64,000 nt of DNA from Blattamonas nauphoetae. Taxonomy: Eukaryota > Preaxostyla > Oxymonadida. A model generated the notes under the pieces. That model did no database searches. It was not told the DNA's origin and worked only from the letters and a program-made list of their open reading frames with translations. Below are positions 23,453 to 35,408 of the stretch, in pieces (position 1 is the first letter of the stretch; the number at the start of each line of letters is the position of its first letter). The position numbers and the translations under genes were made by a program. Where the stretch lies: the NCBI GenBank assembly GCA_033064195.1, contig JARBJD010000008.1, positions 496,001 to 560,000 on the forward strand, given 5' to 3'.

Positions 23453-26400
23453 ATGATGCTGATTCAGTTGCTTTGCTTCTCCGCAGCTCTCTTCTCCAAA
23501 CATCATTCTGTCACTGCCCTCACAGGTGATCATGCTGCTCTCCCACTTGAGCATTTTCTCACCAAGAATTTCACTCGTAACATCGACGGATCAACGCACA
23601 CCACTTTTGAACTTCAACAGTCAGTTCACTATGGCCAGAATATCCGAATTGGTGAAAGAACCGTGTCTATTTGTGGCCACTCAACAACTGTCATCCACTC
23701 AAGCGATTTGTTCGTTCGCCATTTAAACAGTAGCAATAGAAATGAGTTGAAAGATCGAATATCTTTCAGCCCCATCTTTGCTGTGAGAAATTCAACATTT
23801 TCACTTCTTGATCTCTCCGTAGTAGCGAGCGAAAGTGGATCGATCATCGCTCGCGTTTCGTCGTCCGATATGACCGTGTCCCGAAGTGACATTTCTTCCA
23901 ACGGCTTCCAATGCCCATTTCTTGTTGATTTCGATTCGACTGGTGACTCGTGTCATTTAATGTTTGAAGAAGTAAGCCATCGGACTCAAAACCTATTTCT
24001 CCTCCGTCCTCTGGTTTCTTCTTCTTTTGGGCATCAACTGTCGTCCAACATGCCAATCATCACAACCCAATTGAAATTGGAAGGGGTTGCTGTCTCAATC
24101 TCGGATTGTGAGATGCGTCTTTCGACGGGTCCACTTTTCGACTTCGGAACACTCGATGATCGGACAAACCAGCTCAATGTTGACTGTGTTGCGACATTGA
24201 GTGATTGCACCCTTCAAAACATCACAACGTCCAACCAAATTCCAGTCATTGACAGCCACCAAAGAATGATCCAGAAAGTTGTGAATTGCCGCATTTCTTC
24301 AAGTTTCGGAAACATTTGGGGAGCGATTTCGTGTGGACTGGATACTCCTGAATCGTTCTTTGGGATGAATTGCTCATTCTCCAACATCCAGCCATCGTCG
24401 CTCCTCTCTGCTCCCCACTCGTTACCCACGAACACCAACTCTATTTTTGAATCTCAAATCCGTCAAGAGTCGACCTGTGATGAACTGATATTGATTTCAT
24501 GTCGATTTTCACACATTGAAGGAACTGAAGCTCTGATCCATCTGAACACGACCCGCTCCTCGTCGTCGCGAACTGTGACGCTGACAGACTGTTCGTTTCA
24601 CGAGTGTGGATGCTCTGACGGAAGCCCTTCGACGCTTCTTCTTTGCGGGGCTGGATCAGTTTGTCTGTTTGACGTGTCATTTGTGAAATGTGGTGGACTT
24701 AATGGATCGTCGATCATTGTGATTGAGAATTCGTTTGTTGACTCGACTTCTTCCCTCCTCTTCGTTGACAGTGGAAGCTCAGAGCTGTATCTGACTGATC
24801 TCGTGAATCCAGAAGAGCTTGGGCTGATTGGGGACACTGACTCGCCTTCTCCCTCCCCATTCCTCTCCGCCATTCTGCGAACCCACCTAAATCGGAAACC
24901 GAACCTTCCACTCGACATAATCATGGTAACTACCTTAGATGAGTCCAGTCCGGACTTCTTCACCTTGATTTTCCACTCGGACCAACTCAAATCCATTTTC
25001 ATCGATGTGGAGCTGGGGGGGATTGAGACTCAATCACTTTTCTTTGACCAATATGGCAACGGGATTCTGGAATGTTTCTATCGCCCCTATGGCCCTTACG
25101 GATCTCTCGAGTGCTATCAATTGATCGCCACTGGTCAAATTACTAGCGAATATGAAATCCAGTTCGAACCACCTGATTTCTGTGCTCCTACGATGCCCAT
25201 TCCAGTCATTGTCATCTCGGTCGAGGCCGTCGATGCGTACAACCCGGACTACTTCATGTTGGAATTCTACTCGCCCAAACTCCAAAACATTGTCTTTGAG
25301 GTGTTCATTGTGGGTTATGAGTTTCAAGCCGTTGGACTCGACAGCTGGGGCTATGGACAAGCAAAATGTTACTATCGCCCCTATGGCCCATACGAGTCTG
25401 AAGCGTACCTTGAAATGAAACCCGAAGGAAACATCTTGACCCAATATGACATCCAGTTTGATCCACCTTATGTTAGGGCTCCTATCCAGCAGACTCCAGT
25501 TCCAATCATCCGAATGTATATTTCAAACACTTTTACACACAATTCATCAGTCGAAATCGCCTTCTATTTTTCACAGGGCTCAGGAAGCCAATATACTGTC
25601 ACACTCGTCAACACCGCGAATCAATCCGACACGTGGACGACCTTCTTTGATTTTATGTACTCAAGTGAAGCTCGTGTCTTGACCATGATCTACCCAGTCG
25701 AAAGCGGCATGGTGGGCCTGAAATGGGGAGGAACATACGAATTTAAAGAAATTATCGATGAGTCACATGATCCTCAAGACACAGAGGCTCAAGGATCCAT
25801 CACCATTCCACCAGAACCAGCCAGAATCGAGGGAATCGTTTCCCGCAGCTTCTCCGACAAAACTGTGTTGACTCTGACTGGCCGCTTGTTTGAAACAGAC
25901 TTCGAGTTCTCTCTCAGCCCCATCGCTTCGTCAACATCATCACGAAATGCCGTGTACTATCCCTTCACCGCTGTGGTCAGCGATTCGAACACAGCCACGT
26001 GCACCATTCCTGCTGTTGACGTTTCAACTGTCTCAACAGCTCCTCCAGTCGCGTTTGGGGCAGAATATTCAATCGCAGCCTCGATCCTGGTCGACTCTGG
26101 GCTGAGGCACACCATTTCTGCGCCTGTCTCTGCAAGTTCAATCGTTCCACAAATGAAAGAGAATGGAAAGGAATGCACCTTGCTTGTCACTGGAAGTGGA
26201 TTCATCGAAGATGAACATTTCGTCCTCGGTCTGACGGAATCGAGCGAATCGAATGCTGACCCAGTCACTCTCAAATTTGATGTTGTGATGAGGAGCTCGA
26301 CAGAAGGAGAGTCATCGCCAATCGAACTGGGAAAGGAAGACTCACTCAATTTTGACACGACATACACGATTGTCAAACTCCATCTTTCCTCTGATTCATC

Positions 26401-28566
26401 GCTCACAGCCAGGACTCCTCTCACACTAGCCACCCCTTCGGAGCCGTCTCGAACGACGAATGTCTTCCATGTGGATGGAGGAGTTGTAACCGAAAGCAAC
26501 CCGTGCGGAACAATCACATCTCCCTGCCAAACTGTGGACCGAGCGCTCCAAATCATCAAGTCAGCCTTGTTTATTGACATGAGCATTCTTGTCACTCGAA
26601 GTCCTGTTCTCTCACAGTCGTTCGAGATGCAGAGTGGAATGACACTGATTCTGAAGAAAGCGGGAGAGTTCACAGAAACTGTGAAGATTCCATCAACATC
26701 TGTCTCGTCCTCTCCGCTTCTCATTTTGACTGACGGTCGTTTCAAACTAGACCATCTTTCATTCACAATCGAAAACACGTCGCCATCACTCTGCCTCTTC
26801 TCAACGACGAACACCGAAGTGGAACTGGAGAATGTGCACATGACTGGTCCTACTCTTCCACCGACATCGACAATCAACGAAGAGATTGAAAACTTGTGTA
26901 GTTGGGAAACAGGATTGATCAAAGCGAAGGGAGGTGTGATCTCAGCATCAGAATGCCATTTCTCACAGATGAGACAGGGAGTGTTTAGCGTGAATGGATC
27001 GAATGTGACTCTGAGTTTCTGCAAACTGACAGCCAACTCGCCGCCTCCATCTGTTTATCCCTCTCTCCAGTGGAACATTCGTTGCGTTGGGAGTGGAGAG
27101 GTATCATTGGAAATTGAGAACAACGAAACATCTCAACAAGAATCACACTGGATATCGACGTCAGAATGCGCAGTGACTGTGAATGGGCAGAAATCGCTCT
27201 CGCCATTCGTGTATCCAACACTGTCCGTGTCTGATTGTTCGGTGTCTCAGAACAAGTCGAAAGATCCTCTCGTCATTCGGATTGTGGGGACAAAGCTGAT
27301 TCCGTGTGGGTTATCGTTCGAGATCTTCGAATCAACTGACTCGAAATCGAACTCCAAAACTAACACAGCCACACCTCATCGGATTTCTCTCTCTGACCCG
27401 TCAGTCAGCTCGTCTTCTGAAACTGAGGCGTTGATTTCAGTTTTGGAATCATCGACCAAACTTGAGAAATCGTCTCGTTGGGATGGCCGACTCATTTTTG
27501 GGGATGAACAAGCAACACAATCGTTCACAGTGAAGATCAGTGCGAAAGAGAAGATGACACTTGCAACCGGAAAGATCGTTCCGTGGCTTGTTCCTCTTCT
27601 TGTCTCGCTCGTCGTCTTGGCTCTTCTAGCCATCATCATCGTTGTTGTCGTATTGAGACGCCGAAAGCAGAAGAAAGAGAAAGAAGAAGAAATGCAAGAT
27701 GGAGAAGTTCCGTTGGAAGACGAGAAAATGGAGGTGATTGTGACCGATCACAAAATCGACACAAATCCTGACAATTCAATTGTGAGCTATCCGAACGAAC
27801 AAGAAACCGCAGTTGATCTGATTCCTGACAGTTTCAATGATGAGGAGGAGTACATAGAAGCGATTGTGTGCATGGATGGAGTGAAACTGATTCTGGCGAA
27901 GAGGAGTGACACACTGTACAACCGACTTCATTCACAAAACAGACAGGAAGTGATCAAGCGAGGGATTCAGAAACAAATCGCGAGTGGATTGACGACGATC
28001 TCACAAAAAGCGAGTGATGCCGCGATTCTGAAAGCTCTGTCGTCACACAACATTCTGCTGGACGAGTCTGGTCGAGTTTGCTTCAAAACGAACACTGACA
28101 TTGTGAAACCGTCCAACCACCAATCACAAGTTCATGATGCCTCGCTCCCACAAAACCAAGTGGAAGGTGACCAAAACGAAGGAAATGAACAGGAACCTCC
28201 AAAAAACGATCGAAAAGAAGACCCAGCGACAGAGTGTCAGCGGTGGCTGGCACCTGAAGGGCAGAGAAGAAGACGAACATAATTGGAACTCAAGCGTCAG
28301 TTTTTAGTCTTGGCCTGATCTTGTGGGAAATCGAGACTGGATCTGTGCCATACGGCGAGCAGGACGGAGCGAATGCTGTCCGCCAGATATCGGCTGGTGT
28401 TCCGCCAGACTTGTCGATTGTGAGGAACACCGAAATGAAGGAACTGATTGAAATGTGTCTTGCGATTAATCCGAAAGACAGGCCACAGTTGGGAGACATT
28501 GCGAGTGCTCTGAATGAGATCGAAGACACTCCAGTCAACCAGCCGAAAGAATCGATCGAAAGCTGA
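23453..28566 (+). CDS. P3: surface receptor-like pseudokinase, one frameshift
   Basis: The only P-type gene without an insertion. Signal peptide (residues 1-23), beta-helix ectodomain to about residue 480, then two tandem modules of about 100 residues containing YRPYGPY (24950-25200 and 25245-25490) that I see in no sister gene. Beta-sandwich modules, a second beta-helix (about 26450-27240), a membrane helix (about 27570-27655) followed by RRRKQKK and a kinase-like domain complete it. Near 28259 the frame slips by one base in the run GAAGGGCAG, just after APEG; one more G would join it to LGLILWEIETG and the TGA at 28564. A homopolymer base-calling error is as likely as a real deletion. Expected product about 1,704 residues. 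Confidence 0.85.
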
Positions 28567-29091
28567 TCAACACACCACAACACTCTTTTTTGCCAAAAAT
28601 TCTGCCATCTTTTTGTGTCCATCACGTCACTCTCTTCATTTTCGTCACACCATCTTCTGTTAGTTTCTTTCTCACTTCACTCTTTCTTCATCAATCACTC
28701 CGAATCATATCATCTCGTCTCTTATTTGTCATTGGGATTTGTTTTGTTCATTCACATCGTCGTTCTTCATTACTCACAACACTTCGAAACATACTTGTTT
28801 TCTCTCAGTTTCTGATTCTGTTCTTCATTGCTTTAGTTGATTATTTCGTCTTGTTCTGGCATCACTCCTCTTTTCTCATGCGTGGAGATGCGTTTCTCTC
28901 CACAATTTCTGATTCTGTTCTTCCTCGTTTATTTTAATCAATTCTTTAGTCTTCTTCTGGCATAACTCACCATTGTTTAACTCACATCATCTTGTTTTAT
29001 CAATATTCATCAAATTCTACTTCATTCTGATCTGATTCATTGTCGAACTTTCTTTGTACGAAACTACCCTCGAGCAATCATTTGATTTAGC
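28567..29091. other. intergenic, 3' of P3
   Basis: T-rich sequence between P3 and the transposon nest. No gene, RNA or repeat is recognised. The last 8 bases (GATTTAGC) are the target site duplicated around the outer element. Confidence 0.6.
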
Positions 29092-29103
29092 GGCATAGAT
29101 TTA

Positions 29104-31957
29104 TAGTAGTAAAATAACCCGGCGAGGGTAAAATATACTGCGCGTCACGGCGACTTGATCCAGCTGCAATTTTTGTTTTTTGACAGAACAAGAGAGAGTT
29201 GAGAATTCATTTTACACACACTTCAACTACCTTGAGTTATACATCTCTGCGATTTTTTTGAAAGAACAACAGTGAAAAATAAGAGAGTATGACATGAAAT
29301 GCTACTGTAGGGGGACATACTTCGAACGACATGACACGTGATTCACAACCGATATCACTCTTGAATGTATCCAGGATTGTGAATGTCAAGTGATAGATAG
29401 AAGCAGATTGAATGAAGAAAATGAAAAGGAAGAAATAAGTCAACTCGCTCGCTCCATGTCTCTGTCAATGCAGTATCCAAGGACACCGATACGCTGAATA
29501 CCGATGATGGACAGTGAGTTGCGAAAAGAAAAAACCAGCCACAGCTCGCAACCGTCAAGACATTGAATTCTGTTCATTTCAGATTCAAAAACGTGTCATA
29601 AAGTTCAGCCGTTCATCGAAAGACAGATTTCGAAATCAAAAAAATCACACCGTTCTTTCCAACGCTTCCTCTAAGTGAGTCGAATCAGTTTCAGGAAATG
29701 TCACAGAGTTCCTCTCTTTCAGCCCCATCGTTTTCAAAATCGCTGCACTATCGGAAATGTCACTCTTTCGAAATGTTTCTCTTAAGAGTTTTGTCTGTTT
29801 GGCGATGTGAAGAATGTGCGAGAGAGGACGAGAGAAAGTGAAGAAGTCACAAAGAGAAAAGACACACCACGCTGAGAATCAAGGTTGTGTGATCATCAAA
29901 GAAAACTCGGGATTTGGTGATGTGCTGGGATGAGTTGAAACTGACAAACTTTGAGTGTCTGAAAATATCATGGAATGAAAACAATCACTGACACTTTCGT
30001 CAAACTTCTCACTAAGGCCAAGATGGACCCTCTCCACCACACTCGGGTCCTTCTCAGTGATTGTGTTGGTTGAAACAAGAAAAACATAAAACTTCCCAGA
30101 ATCAAACAGGGCAATATCGGTCAGAAAGACTTTCAAACAATCAGTACCGACTTTAACCTCATCAAACACATTTCGTGAACGCTCGTTTCAATTATTTTTG
30201 ACATTTATGCGATTTACGTTGCAATAGACTTCCTTCGTCCAAAAATCGTGCGAGGTGAGAACTCGATCCCACAAGAAAGTACTAGAATCAGCGTTCTCTC
30301 ATTCAGTGACAGCCTCCTCGAGTGTTACTCTCGTAGAGTTAAAAAATTTAAAGTTCGAGGGATCAAGTAGGATGAAGTGAATCACGTGTCATGTCGTGAA
30401 GAACATGTCCATCATTTTTTTAATTTTACAGTTTTCACGTCATTCAGAATTTTTTGGTGTCCAATTTTTTGTCACAAGGTCTCTACCTCTCTAAATTATC
30501 TTTGATAGAAAAGTGAAACACATTGTCTCTTTATTCAGTAAAATACAACCGTTTTACAGCCGAATCAAGTCGTCATGTCGGGCAGTATAACCCGGGGTGA
30601 AAACCCCCTTTTTTGGGCCCCTCTTTCCGTCCATCCCATATTTCTCGGAACCAACATTTTTTTGGGTCCCACTTTTTTTTCCATAATGTTTGTCTCAACT
30701 CCGAGTATCCATCGACGTAGAAATCGAACCTCCAAAATAGGATCCTGGGCCGGGGGTGCCTATTTCGGAACCATATTTTGGCCTATTTTTGACCCATTTT
30801 TGGCTCCTAAATAGGAGGTCCTTAACATTTAAGCTTGGAGGATCCGAATTTCACGACCACTTTTCTCCACGCTTGTTCAAAATTTTTCTTTCTCGTTTCA
30901 TTTCTGGTTGTTTGGGATGTTTTTCTTTCGAAATCACAATTTTTTGAAAAACGAAAAATCCTGGGGGGACCTGGGTGGAAATTTAGGGTCAAAAATTGAT
31001 TTCCCTGTATGTTAAGCTTAGGGATCTGAAAACTTGTTTTGATCATATCTCCACAACCAGACATAGTTCCGACATGAAGTTTTCACCAATATGGATGTTT
31101 TGTTGGAGTATATTTTTTTCTGGAAATTTTGAAAATTTTCGAAGACCTCCTATTTTTGCGTCTTTGATAGTTTTCGTGGTTTTCTCAGAATCAACCCCAA
31201 CTGCTCTCCTCCCAAGCACGATTCTAACCAATTTGAGCTTTTGGATTCGATTCTGATTGTGTCTGCATTATTTAGACGAAATTCGGAGACGGGTGCATCA
31301 TTCCATCTCAAGTGACAGCTCTCCTTTCGATCCAAGGCCAAAACCCCACAAAAGTATCTCAACTGCCGCAAGGGGATTTTGCTCAAAATTTTCAGAAAAA
31401 AATATAATCCAACAAAACATCCATATTGGTGAAAACTTCATGTCGGAACTATGTCTGGTTGTGGAGATATGATCAAAACAAGTTTTCAGATCCCTAAGCT
31501 TAACATACAGGGAAATCAATTTTTGACCCTAAATTTCCACCCAGGTCCCCCCAGGATTTTTCGTTTTTCAAAAAATTGTGATTTCGAAAGAAAAACATCC
31601 CAAACAACCAGAAATGAAACGAGAAAGAAAAATTTTGAACAAGCGTGGAGAAAAGTGGTCGTGAAATTCGGATCCTCCAAGCTTAAATGTTAAGGACCTC
31701 CTATTTAGGAGCCAAAAATGGGTCAAAAATAGGCCAAAATATGGTTCCGAAATAGGCACCCCCGGCCCAGGATCCTATTTTGGAGGTTCGATTTCTACGT
31801 CGATGGATACTCGGAGTTGAGACAAACATTATGGAAAAAAAAGTGGGACCCAAAAAAATGTTGGTTCCGAGAAATATGGGATGGACGGAAAGAGGGGCCC
31901 AAAAAAGGGGGTTTTCACCCCGGGTTATTTTACCCTCGCCGGGTTATTTTACTACTA
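29104..31957. mobile_element. middle layer of nest: fold-back element with TA duplication
   Basis: The element begins TAGTAGTAAAATAACC and ends with its complement, between TA dinucleotides (29102-29103 and 31958-31959). Without the inner insert it is 1,400 bp, exactly the length of the copy at 54740-56139, to which it is nearly identical. Its arms are about 574 bp, complementary to each other around a centre of about 252 bp (31132-31383). No protein is encoded. The TA target suggests mobilisation by a Tc1/mariner-type transposase. Confidence 0.85.
29136..30587. mobile_element. inner layer of nest: 1,452-bp element with TA duplication
   Basis: Inserted in the left arm of the fold-back element, between TA (29134-29135) and TA (30588-30589). 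Imperfect 31-base inverted ends, TACTGCGCGTCACGG and TACTGCCCGACATGA, then CGACTTGAT in both. The frames inside are short (96 residues or fewer), so it is probably a non-autonomous Tc1/mariner-like element. A degenerate tRNA-like stretch lies at 30251-30322 on the - strand. Confidence 0.75.
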
Positions 31958-32388
31958 TAGTATATGTGAGAAAATGAGAGGAGAAAAAAAGTGCGGTATT
32001 TCGTCTAGAGGCACCAAAACAAGTCATCAACCACCGAATGATGCTCATTCACAACGAATTATCCACCAGACGAAAGTTTTTTATAAGTGGTACGGGGGCT
32101 TGCTGTCACAAGTTTTCATAGACCCTCCACAAAACCGGTTTTATTTATTAAACCGGCTAAAATCAAAATTAGACGTTTCATCCAAAATCGTCAGACTCGA
32201 CTTTGTCATTTTTCCTGCCGACCACTTTTGTCCATGACTGATATAAAAATGATTCATCCTATCCTACGAGGTGATAATTTCAACTATATTCTTTCTTCGG
32301 TAGGCATAAATCACAAAAACAACATCGACACTTTCCGACTCGACATATTGTCAAACGACCCGACATACTAAATGCATGCCGATTTAGC

Positions 32389-32897
32389 TTTCACTCCTTG
32401 GACCAAACGTGAGAACGCTTTCACAAACAATCCACACTCCGATCATTCAGAGTGAGATAAGTCGGCAGAAGCGGAGCTTGTGAGAGTTTAACGTGACATT
32501 TGAAAAGACAAATGAGAACAAACGAAAGAAAGGCAGATAGACGAAAGAATCGGAAAAGTTATTTCAACAAAGAAAGATAGGGAAGAACAGAAGATGAGAC
32601 GTTACAAGAAAGGAAGAAGGTCACTCCAGGAATAGTGGTGATGACTGAACAAAGGGAGAGTGATGGGAAAGGTGGAGTTGAGAGGTATTTGAACAGTTTT
32701 GCTTCTCCTGTCATGACGTTGGTGCTGTGTTGGCCAGTCCAGTCGTCGAGCGTTCGAAACAAGCGAAAACGTGAGTTGCGTGTCCGATCTGACGTTGTGA
32801 TTGCGAATGAAGACGATGATGAAAGGATGTGTGACGTGAAGAAATGAAGAAGAATGGTTGGCTCAGTACCAGAGTAATTGTGGCGTCGCCGAGCTGA
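32389..32897. other. intergenic between nest and M1
   Basis: No gene is supported in this stretch. It lies 3' of both arrays, where the + and - strand genes converge. Confidence 0.55.
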
Positions 32898-34955
32898 TTA
32901 CTGAGATTGATCCTTCATTTCTTTGTGAGTTGGCAGATTCAACTCTTCTGGATGAGAGGGGAGGAACTCCCCAATCTCAGAAAGTGTTGGACGAAGCTCA
33001 GGATCAACCGAAACACAACGATGGATCAGAGCGATGAACTCCTCGTCCTGAAATGATTCCATTTTCGGTCCAATTCCTGTTCCAGACTGTCGCTGAGCAT
33101 TCACAGCATCCAGTTCTCCAAACGGAACTTGACCAGTCTCGATTTCCCACAACACAAGGCCAAGACTAAAAACTGACGCTTTGTGTCCATCAACAGAATC
33201 AACTCCACTTCTTCCATCTGCTGACACAACTTCAGGAGCTCGCCAGCGAAGACCATCCATTCCCGCTTGCTTAACATCCTTCGGCAATGTTGGGAGAGTT
33301 CCATTGGCATCCGATGTTCCTGGTTGTTGGATTGGGTGAGCTGCTTCATGTTCCGCTTCTGATGGATCCATTTGGAGTTTCAGTTGGACGTTCCCAAATG
33401 TGTCAATCAAAATCCAGTGAGACGACAATCGAGTCACAACATCACTCCCTGGTCGATTCCCCAGAACCGCTTTCAATCCATTCACAATCTGTAGTCCAAG
33501 TGCTCGTTTCCCAACCTCTCTCTTCTCTTTGTGCAGCACATCGTACAGTGTCGTGTAATTTCCAACAACCGACCCTTCGAACCCTCCACTGCACGCCATC
33601 ACTTCAACCAGTCCATCTTTCGTCATCGACATCGATTTCCCTTCTTGGCCGAGTGGATTGACTGTGGGTGGGAGGACACTCGATGATCCAAACGTGGAAT
33701 GGCCCCTTCCATCCGAGTTGAGTCCGTTCTTTGTTGGGTCATCTCCAAAAACGTCCATTTTCTCGTCAAGCTCTACCTGATCCACGTCTTCCACATCTTT
33801 CTGAGTCAGTTCAGCATGTTTCTTCTGTTGTCGCCGGAGCAGAACGATGATGATGATCGCCAGAATTAGTGCAACCAGCAGACACGCACTCAGCGGAATC
33901 AGCCAGCTCAGCAGTTTCTTCGTTTCTGGTGGCAATTGACTCTTTTCGTTGGACGGTGATTGTGGGATGTGGAAGGTGATGGTGTCGTTCATTCGAACAT
34001 CTGTCGGTGAGTCAGTGTTCGGAGTTGGATCAATCGATTTGATTGTGTAAGTCGTGTTGTGAGTCAGCAGTTTCCCTTTTCCAATCACTTTGAACTCCTT
34101 CGTCGCTCCTGATTTCGACCCAGATTCGGTGGTGATTGTGAGTGTCACTTCTTCCCCATCTTCCAACACAACAAAGTCGTACGATCCACTCACATCTTTG
34201 TCGAAGTGAAGAATCACAAATGCAAATTGGGGGTCAGATTCGATGAGGTGGGCAGTCGCGTCTTGGAGCGTGGAGAAGGATTGTGCCTTCGGTGTGATGA
34301 ATGTGATGAAAGAGGGAGTCACTGCGAGATTGAAGGCCCACGTTGCGACAGGCACTTCGATGCCATTCGTCAGCCGAGAAGAAGATGAAGGAGGAACAAC
34401 TCCCACTATCGATGTGATCGTGTAGTTGGTGTTGTATTGAAGATTCGACTCTGACCCAGACACCAGAGTCCCTGTTCCATCCGAGAACAACATTCTCAAT
34501 CTTGTGACTGTTCCAGTCTCGTCTTCTTTCAATGTCACTTCATATTCTTGTGATGGCAGCGGTGTCTTCCCTTCCATCTCCAACTTTATTTTTCCTGTCT
34601 CCTCATTCACTCTTGCCCTCGGTTTCGCTGTCAGAAGTGGACCAAATGTCTCAAATGCGGGATCCAAAATACGTTCTGCACTGAAAACACCAGCCGATTG
34701 GATATATTCTTTTGATATGATCATTCCAGAAGATTCAGTACTGTTCGTGGTGAAACAATCCTCAAACTTGAGTGTGGGGAAGACATAGCAATACATGGAA
34801 ATGATGGCGACATCAGGGAATTTGGGCGAAGTCTTTTCCAAACCAACTCCCCATGTGAAGAAGTGAGTGTCATCACCAACCGAATTGCTATCAAACAGAA
34901 CGTGCGAGAACGAACAAGACTCCGAATCGAGAAAGCGGATGAGGCAGATAGCGCC
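32898..34955 (-). CDS. M1, segment 3: modules, membrane helix, kinase-like domain
   Basis: The 3' part of - strand gene M1, ending TAA. It encodes the last beta-helix coils, two beta-sandwich modules (with KTPLPSQEYEVT and FAFVILHFDKDVSGSYDF), a membrane helix near 33840-33920 (LLSWLIPLSACLLVALILAI) followed by basic residues, and a kinase-like domain from about 33600. SSHWILID takes the HRD place and DFG is absent; LRWRAPEV, SLGLVLWEIETG and a terminal RPTLSEI helix are present. It joins segment 2 in phase across a 449-bp insert. M1 totals 3,858 nt (1,285 residues), against 1,275 for intact M2. Confidence 0.82.
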   Translation of the reverse strand, partial: GAICLIRFLDSESCSFSHVLFDSNSVGDDTHFFTWGVGLEKTSPKFPDVAIISMYCYVFPTLKFEDCFTTNSTESSGMIISKEYIQSAGVFSAERILDPAFETFGPLLTAKPRARVNEETGKIKLEMEGKTPLPSQEYEVTLKEDETGTVTRLRMLFSDGTGTLVSGSESNLQYNTNYTITSIVGVVPPSSSSRLTNGIEVPVATWAFNLAVTPSFITFITPKAQSFSTLQDATAHLIESDPQFAFVILHFDKDVSGSYDFVVLEDGEEVTLTITTESGSKSGATKEFKVIGKGKLLTHNTTYTIKSIDPTPNTDSPTDVRMNDTITFHIPQSPSNEKSQLPPETKKLLSWLIPLSACLLVALILAIIIIVLLRRQQKKHAELTQKDVEDVDQVELDEKMDVFGDDPTKNGLNSDGRGHSTFGSSSVLPPTVNPLGQEGKSMSMTKDGLVEVMACSGGFEGSVVGNYTTLYDVLHKEKREVGKRALGLQIVNGLKAVLGNRPGSDVVTRLSSHWILIDTFGNVQLKLQMDPSEAEHEAAHPIQQPGTSDANGTLPTLPKDVKQAGMDGLRWRAPEVVSADGRSGVDSVDGHKASVFSLGLVLWEIETGQVPFGELDAVNAQRQSGTGIGPKMESFQDEEFIALIHRCVSVDPELRPTLSEIGEFLPSHPEELNLPTHKEMKDQSQ

Positions 34956-34959
34956 AGTT

Positions 34960-35408
34960 GTGCGATTCTTATTGAAATAAGGGATGCGTGGGTACGTGGT
35001 ATCCACGGAGAGGAGTATCATCAAAATCATAATTCTTCGTCTATTTCCCGAAATACATCATTTGCATCCAATTTTTCATTTCCAAAAGAACATAGAAGTT
35101 GTCTCGATCTACTCCGAAATTTGACCTTTTTTCCGTTTTTCTCTTTAATGGATGATTTATCTCCATTGTATCACAAATAGACCTCTTTTTTTGTTGTTTT
35201 ACATCCTTTCCGTGTCTTTGAACATTTTTTGTGACAAAAAGTGTACAAAAATGTGCTGATCTTACAACTCCCATTTCAAGCGCGATCATGCTTGAAATGC
35301 AAAAATTCACCTGTCCTCTGTCTATTGAACCCTTGAACGATATTTAGGTGATTTTTGATTTTTTTCCACGCACATATATTGTTTTCCACATTTCATTGAG
35401 AATCGCAC
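34960..35408. mobile_element. 449-bp element with 4-bp duplication in M1
   Basis: Bounded by AGTT (34956-34959 and 35409-35412), with inverted ends GTGCGATTCTTATTGAAAT and GTGCGATTCTCAATGAAAT. It is a shorter relative of the 860-bp element in P2 (same GCGATTCT ends, 4-bp duplication, GACAAAAAGTGT-like interior). It has no coding capacity. Confidence 0.78.

Larger units (their letters stand above)
29092..32380. mobile_element. outer layer of nest: hAT-like element, 8-bp duplication
   Basis: GATTTAGC flanks the whole nest (29084-29091 and 32381-32388). The inverted ends are GGCATAGATTTAGTAT (interrupted after 12 bases by the fold-back element) and GGCATGCATTTAGTAT. The right end carries GACCCGACATACT, the same subterminal motif as the 566-bp element in M1, so these belong to one family. 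Its own sequence is about 12 bases at the left plus 31960-32380. No transposase is present. Confidence 0.75.

Noticed and set aside
25957-27036. 359-codon - strand frame inside P3
   Set aside because: It lies antisense to conserved P3 coding, and similar antisense frames appear in sister genes because of codon bias.
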